This document shows positions 15,959 to 23,764 of a DNA stretch of 64,000 bases, piece after piece. The DNA is from Burkholderia stagnalis (lineage in GTDB: Bacteria > Pseudomonadota > Gammaproteobacteria > Burkholderiales > Burkholderiaceae). A model generated the notes under the pieces. That model ran no database searches and was not told the origin of the DNA. It worked only from the letters and a program-made list of their open reading frames with translations. Every line of letters begins with the position of its first letter. Positions within the stretch are counted from its first letter, which is position 1. The position numbers and the translations under genes are program-made. The DNA is taken from assembly GCF_902830275.1 (NCBI RefSeq), contig NZ_CADESW010000029.1:18591-82590 (forward strand). The letters are read 5' to 3'.

Positions 15959-15972
15959 TTGCGTTAGATCAA
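15959..15972. promoter_or_regulatory. Degenerate FNR-like site upstream of fdsBA
   Basis: TTGCGTTAGATCAA (minus strand TTGATCTAACGCAA) has one full arm (TTGAT) and one degenerate arm. It lies 79 bp before the fdsB start, like the boxes of the other island genes. It is weaker than the other five sites. Confidence 0.4.
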
Positions 15973-16412
15973 GATTGCTCCCTGATGCCTGGCACGGACC
16001 GAAAGGACAGCCAACCAGCCGTCAGGCGTCCATCTGTGTATTGTGCTTGCCCAGGCGAAGCCCGTTGCGCCTGTCACGAAGCGACGTAGCACGCTGTCTG
16101 CCGAACGAGGCCGCAAGGCAACTCGGGGCCAGGCAAATGCACCACCGGAGCTTTGAAAGCGAACACTCGACGATGAGAAGCGCCCCTTTCATCCCGATCA
16201 ATTTGTCGGAATTCACTCTCAGGATGAAGCAACCGAACGTGTTGCAGGGTCGAAACATTGCGTCGATGCGGGCGATGCAAACCTGCAAACCAAGCGCAGT
16301 GCACACAAGACCGGGCCGCCTCGGAGAAATCCCGAGAAAGTTTCGACGATCCGATGCCGCGCTCGATACGGCACGATCATGGGCCGCATGAGCGGCCGCG
16401 CGGCTTCCATTC

Positions 16413-16427
16413 TTGATTTCAAATCAA
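16413..16427. promoter_or_regulatory. Palindrome A, probable LysR-type activator site
   Basis: TTGATTTCAAATCAA is a perfect 7-1-7 palindrome. A -35-like TTTTCC (16451) and -10-like CACACT (16473) follow with a 16-bp spacer; 23 bp separate the palindrome from the -35. Two more promoters in this cluster have the same element at the same distance, about -65 from the start of transcription, the usual LysR recognition position. Confidence 0.6.
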
Positions 16428-16450
16428 AACAATTTGGCTCATAGCCGAGT

Positions 16451-16478
16451 TTTTCCGCAAAAGTAACAACGGCACACT
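16451..16478 (+). promoter_or_regulatory. Promoter of the MFS-MoaF-LLM operon
   Basis: TTTTCC-16 bp-CACACT, aligned with the dkgB promoter: both share GCAAA(A/G)GT and ACGGCACA followed by TCCATC. Weak sigma-70 elements fit an activator-dependent promoter. Confidence 0.45.
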
Positions 16479-16511
16479 GCGATCCATCCCTACTGGAACC
16501 AGGATCGCCTC

Positions 16512-17714
16512 ATGCCCCTCGCCCTGCTCGCGCTGACCATCAGCGCATTCGCCATCGGCACGACCGAATTCGTGATCGTCGGGCTGATCCCGACGATCGG
16601 CGCCGACCTCGGCGTCAGCCTGCCGTCGGCCGGCCTGCTCGTCAGCCTCTACGCCCTGAGCGTCGCCATCGGCGCGCCGCTGCTCACCGCGCTCACCGGC
16701 CGCGTGCCGCGCAAGGCGCTGCTCGCCGCGCTGATGGCGCTGTTCACCGTCGGCAACCTCGTGGCCTGGCAGGCGCCAAGCTACGAATCGCTGATCGTCG
16801 CGCGCGTGCTCACCGGCCTCGCGCACGGCGTGTTCTTCTCGGTCGGCTCGATCATCGCGACCACGCTCGTGCCGAAGGACAAGGCCGCCAGCGCGATCGC
16901 GACGATGTTCAGCGGGATGACCGTCGCGTTCGTCGCCGGCATTCCGCTCGGCACCTTCATCGGCCAGCACTTCGGCTGGCGCGCGACCTTCCTGATCGTC
17001 GCGCTGTTCGGCCTCGTCGCGTTCGTCGGCGCGGTGGCGTTCGTGCCGCGCGGGCTGCCGCAGACGCCGCCCGCGCCGCTCGCCCGCCAGTTCCGCGTGC
17101 TCGCCCAGCCGCGCCTGCTGCTCGTCTATGCGATGACGGCGGTCGGCTACGGCGGCTCGCTGATCGCATTCACCTACATGGCGCCGCTGCTCGAACAGAT
17201 CGCCGGCTTCACGCCGTCGCAGGTCAGCCTCGTGCTCGTCGGCTACGGCGTGTCGGTCGCGTTCGGCAACGTGTGGGGCGGCAAGCTCGCCGACAGCGTC
17301 GGCCCCGTCAAGGCGCTCAAGCGGATCTTCCTGCTGCTCGCGATCGTGCTGCTCGCGCTGACCTTCACGGTGCACGTCAAGTGGCTCGCGGTGCTGACGA
17401 TGCTCGCGTGGGGCGCGGTTGCGTTCGGCAACGTGCCGGGCCTGCAGGTGTACGTCGTCAAGCAGGCGCGCCACTTCGCGCCGGACGCCGCCGACGTCGC
17501 GTCGGGCTTCAACATCGCCGCCTTCAACCTCGGCGTCGCAGGCGGCTCGTCGCTCGGCGGGCTGATCGTCGCGAACGTCGGTCTCGGCCATACGCCGTGG
17601 ATCGCCGCCGCCGTCACGCTCGGCGCGTTCGCGCTCACCGCGCTGAGCGGCCGTCTCGACCAAAGCCAGGGCCTGCCGGAACGCACGGCCGAACCCGTCG
17701 AACTCGCCCACTGA
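16512..17714 (+). CDS. MFS drug/sugar-efflux transporter (AraJ/YdhP-like, DHA1)
   Basis: 400 residues and twelve membrane segments of the DHA1 type. It starts MPLALLALTISAFAIGTTEFVIVGLIPTI, the hallmark of the AraJ/YdhP/NepI group; the motif RxxxRxGRR region appears as LTGRVPRKALL between helices 2 and 3. It is an inner-membrane proton-driven exporter; the substrate is unknown. Downstream genes (MoaF-like, luciferase-like monooxygenase) follow within 23 and 13 bp, so the three form an operon under palindrome A. The association with oxidoreductases suggests export of a modified xenobiotic or reactive small molecule. Confidence 0.9.
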   Translation: MPLALLALTISAFAIGTTEFVIVGLIPTIGADLGVSLPSAGLLVSLYALSVAIGAPLLTALTGRVPRKALLAALMALFTVGNLVAWQAPSYESLIVARVLTGLAHGVFFSVGSIIATTLVPKDKAASAIATMFSGMTVAFVAGIPLGTFIGQHFGWRATFLIVALFGLVAFVGAVAFVPRGLPQTPPAPLARQFRVLAQPRLLLVYAMTAVGYGGSLIAFTYMAPLLEQIAGFTPSQVSLVLVGYGVSVAFGNVWGGKLADSVGPVKALKRIFLLLAIVLLALTFTVHVKWLAVLTMLAWGAVAFGNVPGLQVYVVKQARHFAPDAADVASGFNIAAFNLGVAGGSSLGGLIVANVGLGHTPWIAAAVTLGAFALTALSGRLDQSQGLPERTAEPVELAH

Positions 17715-17737
17715 ATCGCCACCCGGAGACGCTCATC

Positions 17738-18061
17738 ATGAACACGCCCGCCCACCTCCCGCCGTTCGCCGGCAAGACCTTCGCAGTCCGTTACGACGGC
17801 CTCACCGCACTCAACGCGTATGACGGGAGCAGCCTCCGCATGCGCTACGAGATCACCGAAGGCCCGTACGCCGGCGCGAAGGGCGAAGTCGCGTACGCGT
17901 GGCAGCACGTCGCCGGCGAGACCTACGCGATCTCGTGGCAGGAAGCCGACCGCGCGACGGTCGTGCACATCGACGATTTCGCCGCCGGCACGTCGCGCTC
18001 GTTCTTCACCGCGTCGTCGCTCGATTTCCATCGGCTCGAAGGCAGCCTGCGCGCAGTCTGA
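17738..18061 (+). CDS. MoaF-related small beta-barrel protein
   Basis: 107 residues with CCCGGAG before the ATG. The sequence FAGKTFAVRYDGLTALNAYDGSSLRMRYEITEGPYAGAKGEVAYAWQHVAGETYAISWQEADRATVVHIDDF resembles the MoaF-like calycin fold: a ligand-binding barrel with W and D-F motifs. Despite the name, no role in molybdenum cofactor synthesis is implied here. No signal peptide is present, so it is cytoplasmic. It lies between the transporter and the monooxygenase and could bind the small molecule they handle. Confidence 0.7.
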   Translation: MNTPAHLPPFAGKTFAVRYDGLTALNAYDGSSLRMRYEITEGPYAGAKGEVAYAWQHVAGETYAISWQEADRATVVHIDDFAAGTSRSFFTASSLDFHRLEGSLRAV

Positions 18062-18074
18062 ACGGAGCCCGCCC

Positions 18075-19025
18075 ATGCCCACTTCACTCGACAAGCTCGC
18101 CGACGGCGGCTTCAGCATCGGCATCGAACTGCCGCTCGACAACGACTGGTCGCCGGCCGGCGGCACGAAGCGCCACCGCGACGGCCGCCGCCCCGGCGTG
18201 CCCGACCTGGAAAACCATGCGGCGCTCGCACGACTGGCCGACACGCTCGGCTTCCGCGCGCTCTGGGTGCGCGACGTGCCGGTGTACGACCCGTCGTTCG
18301 GCGACGCCGCGCAGGTGTTCGAAACGTTCTCGTATCTCGGCTACCTCGCCGGCATCACGCGCGACATCCTGCTCGGCACGGCGGCCGTCGTGCTGCCGCT
18401 GCGCGAACCGCTGCTGACGCTGAAATCGGCCGCGACGATCCAGGAGCTGAGCGGCGGCCGCCTGCTGCTCGGCGTCGCGAGCGGCGACCGGCCGGTCGAA
18501 TATCCGCTGTTCGGCCGCGATTTCGCCGCGCGCGGCGCGAATTTCCGCAGCCAGGTCGCGTTGCTGCGCGACGGTGCGCGCGGACACCTGCCGCCCGGCC
18601 TGGACGTGCTGCCCGCCGCCCGTTCGCCGGTGCCGCTGCTCGTTGCGGGCCTCGCGCAGCAGACGCCCGCATGGATCGGCGAGCATATGGACGGCTGCCT
18701 CGCGTATCCGGGCACGCCGGCCGACCACGCGCAGCGCGCCGCGAACTGGCGCGCCGTGGCAGGCGACAAGCCGTACGTGAGCTTCATCCACCTCGACCTC
18801 GCGGCAGACCCGCACGAACCGCTGCAGCGGCACCATTTCGGCGCCCGCGCGGGACGCATCGCACTGGCGGAAGAACTCGCGGCGATGCGCGACGCGGGCG
18901 TGCAGCACATCGGCCTGCATTTCCGCCGCAATCGCCGGCCGCTCGACGAGACCTTCGCCGAGATCGCGAGCGAAGTCCTCCCGCATTTCCATCACAAACA
19001 GGAACTGGCCGAGCAGACGCCGTGA
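18075..19025 (+). CDS. Luciferase-like (LLM) flavin oxidoreductase, TIGR03571-type
   Basis: 316 residues starting at the ATG 14 nt after the MoaF-like stop. The N-terminal FSIGIELPLDNDWSPAGG, the VRDVPVYDPSFGDAAQVF loop and GGRLLLGVASGDRPVEYPLFG are typical of the BA3436-type luciferase-like group (TIM barrel binding FMN or F420; Burkholderia has no F420 pathway as standard, so FMN is more likely). It probably acts as a monooxygenase or reductase on an unknown small molecule. Third gene of the operon. Confidence 0.85.
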   Translation: MPTSLDKLADGGFSIGIELPLDNDWSPAGGTKRHRDGRRPGVPDLENHAALARLADTLGFRALWVRDVPVYDPSFGDAAQVFETFSYLGYLAGITRDILLGTAAVVLPLREPLLTLKSAATIQELSGGRLLLGVASGDRPVEYPLFGRDFAARGANFRSQVALLRDGARGHLPPGLDVLPAARSPVPLLVAGLAQQTPAWIGEHMDGCLAYPGTPADHAQRAANWRAVAGDKPYVSFIHLDLAADPHEPLQRHHFGARAGRIALAEELAAMRDAGVQHIGLHFRRNRRPLDETFAEIASEVLPHFHHKQELAEQTP

Positions 19026-19062
19026 ACCCGGCCCCAACCCGTGGCGGCGGGCGACGCGATCC

Positions 19063-19077
19063 TTGATTTGAATTCAA
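19063..19077. promoter_or_regulatory. Palindrome B, same element as palindrome A
   Basis: TTGATTTGAATTCAA matches palindrome A at 12 of 15 positions and keeps the TTGA...TCAA ends. It ends 22 bp before the -35-like TTTATC (19100), which is 17 bp from CACAAT (19123). Confidence 0.55.
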
Positions 19078-19099
19078 TTGTCATTGACGATTACTGACG

Positions 19100-19128
19100 T
19101 TTATCGCAAAGGTCACCGACGGCACAAT
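19100..19128 (+). promoter_or_regulatory. Promoter of the aldo/keto reductase operon
   Basis: TTTATC-17 bp-CACAAT. The stretch TCGCAAAGGTCACCGACGGC is nearly the same as the matching part of the MFS promoter, which indicates common control. Confidence 0.45.
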
Positions 19129-19169
19129 CCTTCCATCGACCTTTGCTTCTACCCCTCAAGGAGAACAAC

Positions 19170-19976
19170 ATGAGCAAGATTCCGGCATTCGGCCTCGGCA
19201 CGTTCCGCCTGCAAGGCCAGGTCGTCATCGATTCGGTTCGCAACGGCCTCGACCTCGGCTACCGCGCAATCGACACCGCGCAGATCTACGGCAACGAAGC
19301 GGAAGTCGGCGAGGCGATCGCCGCCTCCGGCGTGTCGCGCGACGAACTGTTCCTGACGACGAAGATCTGGGTCGACAACTACGCGCCCGAGAAGCTCGTG
19401 CCGAGCCTCGAGGAAAGCCTGACCAAGCTGCGCACCGACCACGTCGACCTGACGCTGATCCACTGGCCCGCGCCCGGCAACGGCGTGGCGCTCGAAACGT
19501 TCATGACCGCGCTTGCCGATGCCAAGGCGAAAGGCCTGACGCGCCAGATCGGCGTGTCGAACTTCAACATCGAGCTGACGAAGCAGGCCATCGCGGCGGT
19601 CGGCAAGGACGCGATCGCGACCAACCAGATCGAGCTGAGCCCCTATCTGCAGAATCGCACGCTGGTCGAGTTCCTGCAGCGCGAAGGCATTCAGGTGACC
19701 TCGTACATGACGCTCGCATACGGCAAGGTGCTCGGCGACCCGGTCATCGGCGCGATCGCGCAACGCCACGACGCAACGCCGGCGCAGGTTGCGCTCGCAT
19801 GGGCATTGAAACTCGGCTACGCGGTGATTCCGTCGTCGACCAAGCGCGCGAACCTCGCGAGCAACCTGCTTGCGCAGACGCTGCAACTGACCGACGACGA
19901 CATGGCGCAGATCGCCGCGCTCGACCGCAACGGCCGCGAAGTCGACCCGGCCGGCCTCGCGCCGCAGTGGGACTGA
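19170..19976 (+). CDS. dkgB: Aldo/keto reductase, DkgB type
   Basis: 268 residues (E. coli DkgB has 267). Strong ribosome site AAGGAG 6 nt before the ATG. Catalytic tetrad region: D and Y in YRAIDTAQIYGNEAEVG, K in LTTKIW, H in LIHWP; NADPH-binding motif IPSSTKRANLASNL. It reduces 2,5-diketo-D-gluconate, methylglyoxal or other aldehydes with NADPH in the cytoplasm. First gene of an operon with the ene-reductase (65 bp later) and the cyclase, downstream of palindrome B. Detoxification of reactive aldehydes is the likely job here. Confidence 0.9.
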   Translation: MSKIPAFGLGTFRLQGQVVIDSVRNGLDLGYRAIDTAQIYGNEAEVGEAIAASGVSRDELFLTTKIWVDNYAPEKLVPSLEESLTKLRTDHVDLTLIHWPAPGNGVALETFMTALADAKAKGLTRQIGVSNFNIELTKQAIAAVGKDAIATNQIELSPYLQNRTLVEFLQREGIQVTSYMTLAYGKVLGDPVIGAIAQRHDATPAQVALAWALKLGYAVIPSSTKRANLASNLLAQTLQLTDDDMAQIAALDRNGREVDPAGLAPQWD

Positions 19977-20041
19977 AGCGGCCCGCACACCCAAGATTTC
20001 CGCCGCGGCCAGCTGGCCGCGGCTTCTACAGGACACCCACC

Positions 20042-21157
20042 ATGACCCAGGATCCGCTGTTCCAACCGCTGCGGCTCGGCGCGCTGACGCTGCCGAACCG
20101 CATCGTGATGCCGCCGATGACGCGCTCGCGCGCGAGCCAGCCCGGCGACGAAGCCAATGAACTGATGGCCGCGTATTACGCGCAGCGCGCGAGCGCCGGC
20201 CTGATCGTCAGCGAAGGCACCTATATCGCGCCGCTCGGCAAGGGCTACGCATGGACGCCCGGCATTCACACGCCGGCCCAGGTCGCCGGCTGGCGCAAGG
20301 TGACCGACGCCGTGCACGCGGCCGGCGGCCGCATCTTCGCGCAGCTCTGGCACGTCGGCCGGCTGAGCCATACGAGCCTGCTGGGCGGCCAGTCGCCCGT
20401 GTCGTCGTCGCCGATCCAGGCCGACGGCGTGAACGTGTTCATCGCCGGTGACGACGGCAGCACGCCCGGCTTCGTGCAGGCGTCCGCGCCGCGCGCGCTG
20501 AGCATCGACGAGATCCAGGAGATCGTCGGCCAGTACCGCGCCGCCGCCCGCCACGCGATCGAGGCCGGGTTCGACGGCGTCGAACTGCACGGTGCGAACG
20601 GCTACCTCGTGAACCAGTTCATCGATTCGAACGCCAACACGCGCACGGATGCGTATGGCGGCTCGCTCGACAACCGGCTGCGCTTCCTGCGCGAAGTCAC
20701 GCAGGCGCTGATCGAGGGCGCGGGCGATGCATCCCGCGTCGGCATCCGCCTCGCGCCGCTGACCACGCTGAACGGCTGCGTCGACGACGATCCGGAGACG
20801 ACCTACCTCGCCGCCGCGAAGCTGCTCGGCGAACTCGGCGTCGGCTACCTGCACATCGCCGAAGCCGACTGGGACGACGCGCCGCTGATGCCGGTCGCGT
20901 TCAAGCAGAAGCTGCGCGCCGCGTTTCCCGGCGTGCTGATCTACGCGGGCAAGTACACCGCGGAACGCGCGCGCGAAGCCATTGCCGCCGGCTGGGCCGA
21001 CCTGGTGGCATTCGGCCGCCCGTTCGTCGCGAATCCCGACCTGCCCGCGCGCCTGCGCGCCGGCGTGCAGCTGGCTCAGCACGACCGCGACACGCTGTTC
21101 GGCGGCGGCGCGCAAGGGCTGACCGACTATCCAAGCGCCACGCCGGTCGCGGCCTGA
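20042..21157 (+). CDS. nemA: Old yellow enzyme (NemA-like ene-reductase)
   Basis: 371 residues, full-length OYE. Seen: LFQPLRLGALTLPNRIVMPPMTRSRA (FMN site), QLWHVGRLSH, the H-x-x-N pair in VELHGANGYLVNQFIDSNANTRTDAYGGS, and the phosphate-binding IYAGKYT...AFGRPFVANPDLPARL. It reduces activated C=C bonds and nitro compounds with NADPH. It is the middle gene of the dkgB operon. In other bacteria nemA is induced by electrophiles, which fits this operon's suggested role. Confidence 0.92.
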   Translation: MTQDPLFQPLRLGALTLPNRIVMPPMTRSRASQPGDEANELMAAYYAQRASAGLIVSEGTYIAPLGKGYAWTPGIHTPAQVAGWRKVTDAVHAAGGRIFAQLWHVGRLSHTSLLGGQSPVSSSPIQADGVNVFIAGDDGSTPGFVQASAPRALSIDEIQEIVGQYRAAARHAIEAGFDGVELHGANGYLVNQFIDSNANTRTDAYGGSLDNRLRFLREVTQALIEGAGDASRVGIRLAPLTTLNGCVDDDPETTYLAAAKLLGELGVGYLHIAEADWDDAPLMPVAFKQKLRAAFPGVLIYAGKYTAERAREAIAAGWADLVAFGRPFVANPDLPARLRAGVQLAQHDRDTLFGGGAQGLTDYPSATPVAA

Positions 21158-21179
21158 CGCAGCTGTCTCCCGTATTCGC

Positions 21180-22148
21180 ATGGAAAAACATTCGATGAAG
21201 AAGCGCACCCTCGCCGCGCTCGCGTTCGCGCTCGCCGCGAGCCTGCCGTTCACGGCCGCGGCCGCCGCGCCGGCCGCGGACTGGTATCCGTCCGCCTACG
21301 GCCCGCATGATGAAATCGGCGCGGCCAACCTGTTGACGCCCGACGTCGTCAGGCAGGCGGTCGGCCTCGTCAAGGCCGGCAAGACCTATCCGCTGGCGGT
21401 GCCGGTGGACAAGAACCTGCCGGCGTTCCGGCATCGCAGCTTCCGGCTCTACAACGTGCAGGTCGGCCAGCAGGCCGGCAAGAGCCTCGGCCCGAACAAG
21501 TTCACGTTCAACGACGAGCTGGTCAACGCGTGGACGGGCGTCGGCACGCAGCTCAACGGGATCGGCCACATCGGCATCGACAACGTCTATTACAACGGCA
21601 ACCGCGCGGCCGATTTCGTGACCGTCGACGGGGTGACGAAGCTGGGCGTCGAGAAGGTGCCGCCGATCGTCACGCGCGGCGTCGTGCTCGATATGACCGC
21701 GTACTTCGGCAAGCCGATCGTACCGGGCGGCACCGAGTTCACCGTCGCGGACATCCAGGCCGTCCTGAAGAAGCAAGGCCTGACGCTGCGCAAGGGAGAC
21801 GTGGTGCTGTTCAACACCGGCTGGCTGGAACTGATCGGCAAGGACAACCGGCAGTTCCTCGAAGTCGAACCCGGCATCGGCATGGAAGCCGCGACATGGC
21901 TGGCCGACCAGGGGATCGTCGCGTTCGGCGGGGATACCTGGGCCTCCGAGGTCTACCCGAACCCGCACTCGCGGGATGAATTCCCGATCAACCAGTACAT
22001 GCTCGCGAAGCGCGGCATCTACAACCTCGAACTGATCGACAGCCGCGCGCTGGTGCGTGACCAGGCCTGGGAATTCCTGTTCGTGCTGGGCCAGCCGCTG
22101 TACGTCGGCTCCACGCAGGTCAACATCAATCCTGTCGCCATTCGCTGA
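21180..22148 (+). CDS. Exported cyclase/amidohydrolase (kynurenine formamidase-like fold)
   Basis: 322 residues with a signal peptide (MKKRTLAALAFALAASLPFTAAAAA); the internal ATG at 21195, at the MKKR, is an alternative start. The mature part matches the metal-dependent cyclase family (PF04199): GAANLLTPDVVRQAVGLV, GVGTQLNGIGHIGID, RGVVLDMTAYFG and KGDVVLFNTGW. The standard HxGTHxDxPxH metal motif appears here only as TQLNGIGHIGIDN, so some ligands may differ and activity should not be assumed. Third gene of the dkgB-nemA operon, followed by a strong hairpin. Confidence 0.8.
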   Translation: MEKHSMKKRTLAALAFALAASLPFTAAAAAPAADWYPSAYGPHDEIGAANLLTPDVVRQAVGLVKAGKTYPLAVPVDKNLPAFRHRSFRLYNVQVGQQAGKSLGPNKFTFNDELVNAWTGVGTQLNGIGHIGIDNVYYNGNRAADFVTVDGVTKLGVEKVPPIVTRGVVLDMTAYFGKPIVPGGTEFTVADIQAVLKKQGLTLRKGDVVLFNTGWLELIGKDNRQFLEVEPGIGMEAATWLADQGIVAFGGDTWASEVYPNPHSRDEFPINQYMLAKRGIYNLELIDSRALVRDQAWEFLFVLGQPLYVGSTQVNINPVAIR

Positions 22149-22172
22149 CGCCGGCACCGAACCGGATACCGT

Positions 22173-22208
22173 GCGCGCTTGACGGCGCTATCATGCCGTC
22201 AAGCGCGC
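22173..22208. terminator. Perfect 14-bp hairpin after the cyclase gene
   Basis: GCGCGCTTGACGGC and its exact complement flank an 8-nt loop (GCTATCAT), starting 24 bp after the cyclase stop. The stem is long and GC-rich but no T-tract follows, so it may be a Rho-assisted terminator, an RNA-stabilising hairpin or an operator for the LysR gene downstream. Confidence 0.55.
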
Positions 22209-22315
22209 CGCACACGAATGGCGGCACGGCCGTCTTGTCCGGCACGTCGTCGCGCGACACGATCGCGCCAATTCGCTCGACCTTCGCGACGCGCTCCGGC
22301 CGCCCTCTACCAGAC

Positions 22316-22332
22316 TTGAGCCCCGGAAGGTC
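22316..22332 (+). repeat. 17-bp repeat copy 1, just before the LysR start
   Basis: TTGAGCCCCGGAAGGTC ends 4 bp before the LysR ATG and its GGAAGG may double as ribosome site. The same sequence with one change occurs at 24864 in the promoter region of the AKR gene. Confidence 0.6.
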
Positions 22333-22336
22333 CTAC

Positions 22337-23245
22337 ATGCTCGACATCCGCCAGCTTCAATATTTCATCGCGGTCGCGGAAGAGGAACACGTCGGCCGCG
22401 CCGCGGAGCGCCTGCATATTTCGCAGTCGCCGCTCAGCCGCCAGATCGCGCAGCTCGAGGAAAAGCTCGGACTGACGCTGTTCGAACGCAGCCAGCAACG
22501 CATTCGCCTGACGCGTGACGGCCGCACGTTCCTCAGCGAGACGCAGGCATTCTTGCGTCATGCACACCGGCTGGAATCGCTCGCGCGCCGGCTCGGCCGC
22601 GGCGACGAAGGCGGGCTCTGCATCGGCTACCTGGAAACGGCCACGCACTCGGGCGTGCTGCCGCGCGCGCTGAAGGCGCTGCGCGCGGATCGCCCGGCCG
22701 TCCACATCGCGCTGTACAACTACACGTCCGCCGCGCAGCTCGAAGGCTTGCGCGAGCGCAGCCTCGACATCGCGCTCGTCACGGAGCCGCCCGCGCCGGA
22801 CGATCCCGAACTCGAGTCGATGCGCGTGCTGAACGATCCGATGCTGCTTGCGCTGCCCGAAGGGCATCCGCTCGCGAAGAAGAAGACGCTGGTCGCCGAC
22901 GATCTCGCCGCACAGGCGTGGATCGGCGTCACGCAGCAGGAAAGCGCGCCGCGTCACGGCGCGTTCGTCGCCGCGTGTGCGAAGGCGGGGTTTTCACCGG
23001 ATATTTCAGTCGAGGCGAGCGAGCCGCTCGCGGCGCTCGGGCTCGTCGCCGCCGGGCTCGGCGTGACGATGATCCAGCAGAGCCTGCGTCATCAGGTGCC
23101 GGAAGGCGTCGTGCTGCGCGAGCTGCCGTGGTTCAGCTATCGCACGCCGCTGTGGGCCGCGTGGCACAAGGTCAATCTGCGGCCGCTGGTCGGCATCTTC
23201 CGCGAGATCCTGACCGGCGACGAGGTGGTCGCGGCGGTCGAATGA
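22337..23245 (+). CDS. LysR-family transcriptional regulator
   Basis: 302 residues starting MLDIRQLQYFIAVAEEEHVGRAAERLHISQSPLSRQIAQLEEKLGLTLFER, a complete LysR winged helix-turn-helix; the rest is the periplasmic-binding-like effector domain (GLCIGYLETATHSGVLPRALKAL, FSPDISVEASEPLAALGLVAAGLGVTMIQ). The start is the ATG after GGAAGG. It is the only regulator in the 16,400-26,000 cluster and is the best candidate to bind the three palindromes and the 17-bp repeat. Effector unknown. Confidence 0.9.
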   Translation: MLDIRQLQYFIAVAEEEHVGRAAERLHISQSPLSRQIAQLEEKLGLTLFERSQQRIRLTRDGRTFLSETQAFLRHAHRLESLARRLGRGDEGGLCIGYLETATHSGVLPRALKALRADRPAVHIALYNYTSAAQLEGLRERSLDIALVTEPPAPDDPELESMRVLNDPMLLALPEGHPLAKKKTLVADDLAAQAWIGVTQQESAPRHGAFVAACAKAGFSPDISVEASEPLAALGLVAAGLGVTMIQQSLRHQVPEGVVLRELPWFSYRTPLWAAWHKVNLRPLVGIFREILTGDEVVAAVE

Positions 23246-23330
23246 CGCAACGCGCGGCGCGCGGCGCGCCGTTGAATGCGCACCGCGCGGAGCGGCAGCC
23301 GGCATTCGTTGCCGGCTGTCGTCACGACCG

Positions 23331-23747
23331 TCACACCGCCGCGAACCGCTTCGCCAGCTCGGCGAGACCGTCTTCGTAGATGCCTCGGAAGAGGCGAATC
23401 GCTTCGTCGTCGGTCGCGCCGTTCGGCGTGAACGTGCCCGACCACTCGATCGTCGCCGCGTTCTCGCCGTTCCCGCGCACGCGCAGCGTGGAGCGATAGT
23501 CGACGACCGGGAACGGCGCCTCGAGGATCGCGTACGTGTAGCTGCGCGCCGCGTCGTCGAAGGCGACCAGACGCTCGACGATCGCGTCGCCGTCCGGATT
23601 CGCGAGGCTGCGCACGCGGCCACCTTCACTCAGCTCGCTCGACGGGATATACGACAGCCAGTCGGGCAGCGCCCCGAAGCCGCCGATCAATTGCCAGACC
23701 GTGTCGGCCGAAGCCGAGACCTGGATGCTTGCGTGTGCCTGTGCCAT
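23331..23747 (-). CDS. SRPBCC (polyketide cyclase/START-like) protein
   Basis: 138 residues: MAQAHASIQVSASADTVWQLIGGFGALPDWLSYI, then RVRSLANPDGDAIVERLVAFDDAARSYTYAILEAPFPVVDY and GTFTPNG, the helix-grip pattern of SRPBCC proteins that bind hydrophobic ligands. It has no signal peptide. It follows the AKR gene by 17 bp on the same strand and is probably co-transcribed. Function unknown; ligand binding or a minor cyclase role is possible. Confidence 0.85.
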   Translation of the reverse strand: MAQAHASIQVSASADTVWQLIGGFGALPDWLSYIPSSELSEGGRVRSLANPDGDAIVERLVAFDDAARSYTYAILEAPFPVVDYRSTLRVRGNGENAATIEWSGTFTPNGATDDEAIRLFRGIYEDGLAELAKRFAAV

Positions 23748-23764
23748 ATCATCACCGTTGACGA

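Larger units (their letters stand above)
15881..16511. other. 631-bp intergenic region between fds and the MFS operon
   Basis: This divergent promoter region separates the island from the next cluster. It carries a degenerate FNR-like site at the fds side and a 15-bp palindrome plus promoter at the right side (both listed). ORFs of 90-170 codons exist on both strands but lack ribosome sites and family signatures. Composition shifts to the more GC-rich style after about 16,500. Confidence 0.5.

Noticed and set aside
1..16000. Prophage or integrated plasmid
   Set aside because: No integrase, phage structural gene, replication gene or flanking repeat is present; gene content is metabolic and stress-related.
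16022..16391. Small genes on either strand in the fds/MFS gap
   Set aside because: Overlapping ORFs on both strands without ribosome sites, signal peptides or recognisable motifs.
16419..17711. 430-codon ORF opposite the MFS gene, and similar very long ORFs at 42877-45744 (minus), 42879-46235 (plus) and 52848-55328 (plus)
   Set aside because: They lie opposite or in another frame of genes with clear family motifs. Their proteins are Arg/Ala/Glu/Asp-rich without domains, which is typical of frame shadows in DNA with extreme GC at third positions.
22173..22208. FNR-like site (TTGAC...GTCAA) after the cyclase gene
   Set aside because: The arms are 16 bp apart instead of 4 and are part of a longer 14-bp hairpin stem.
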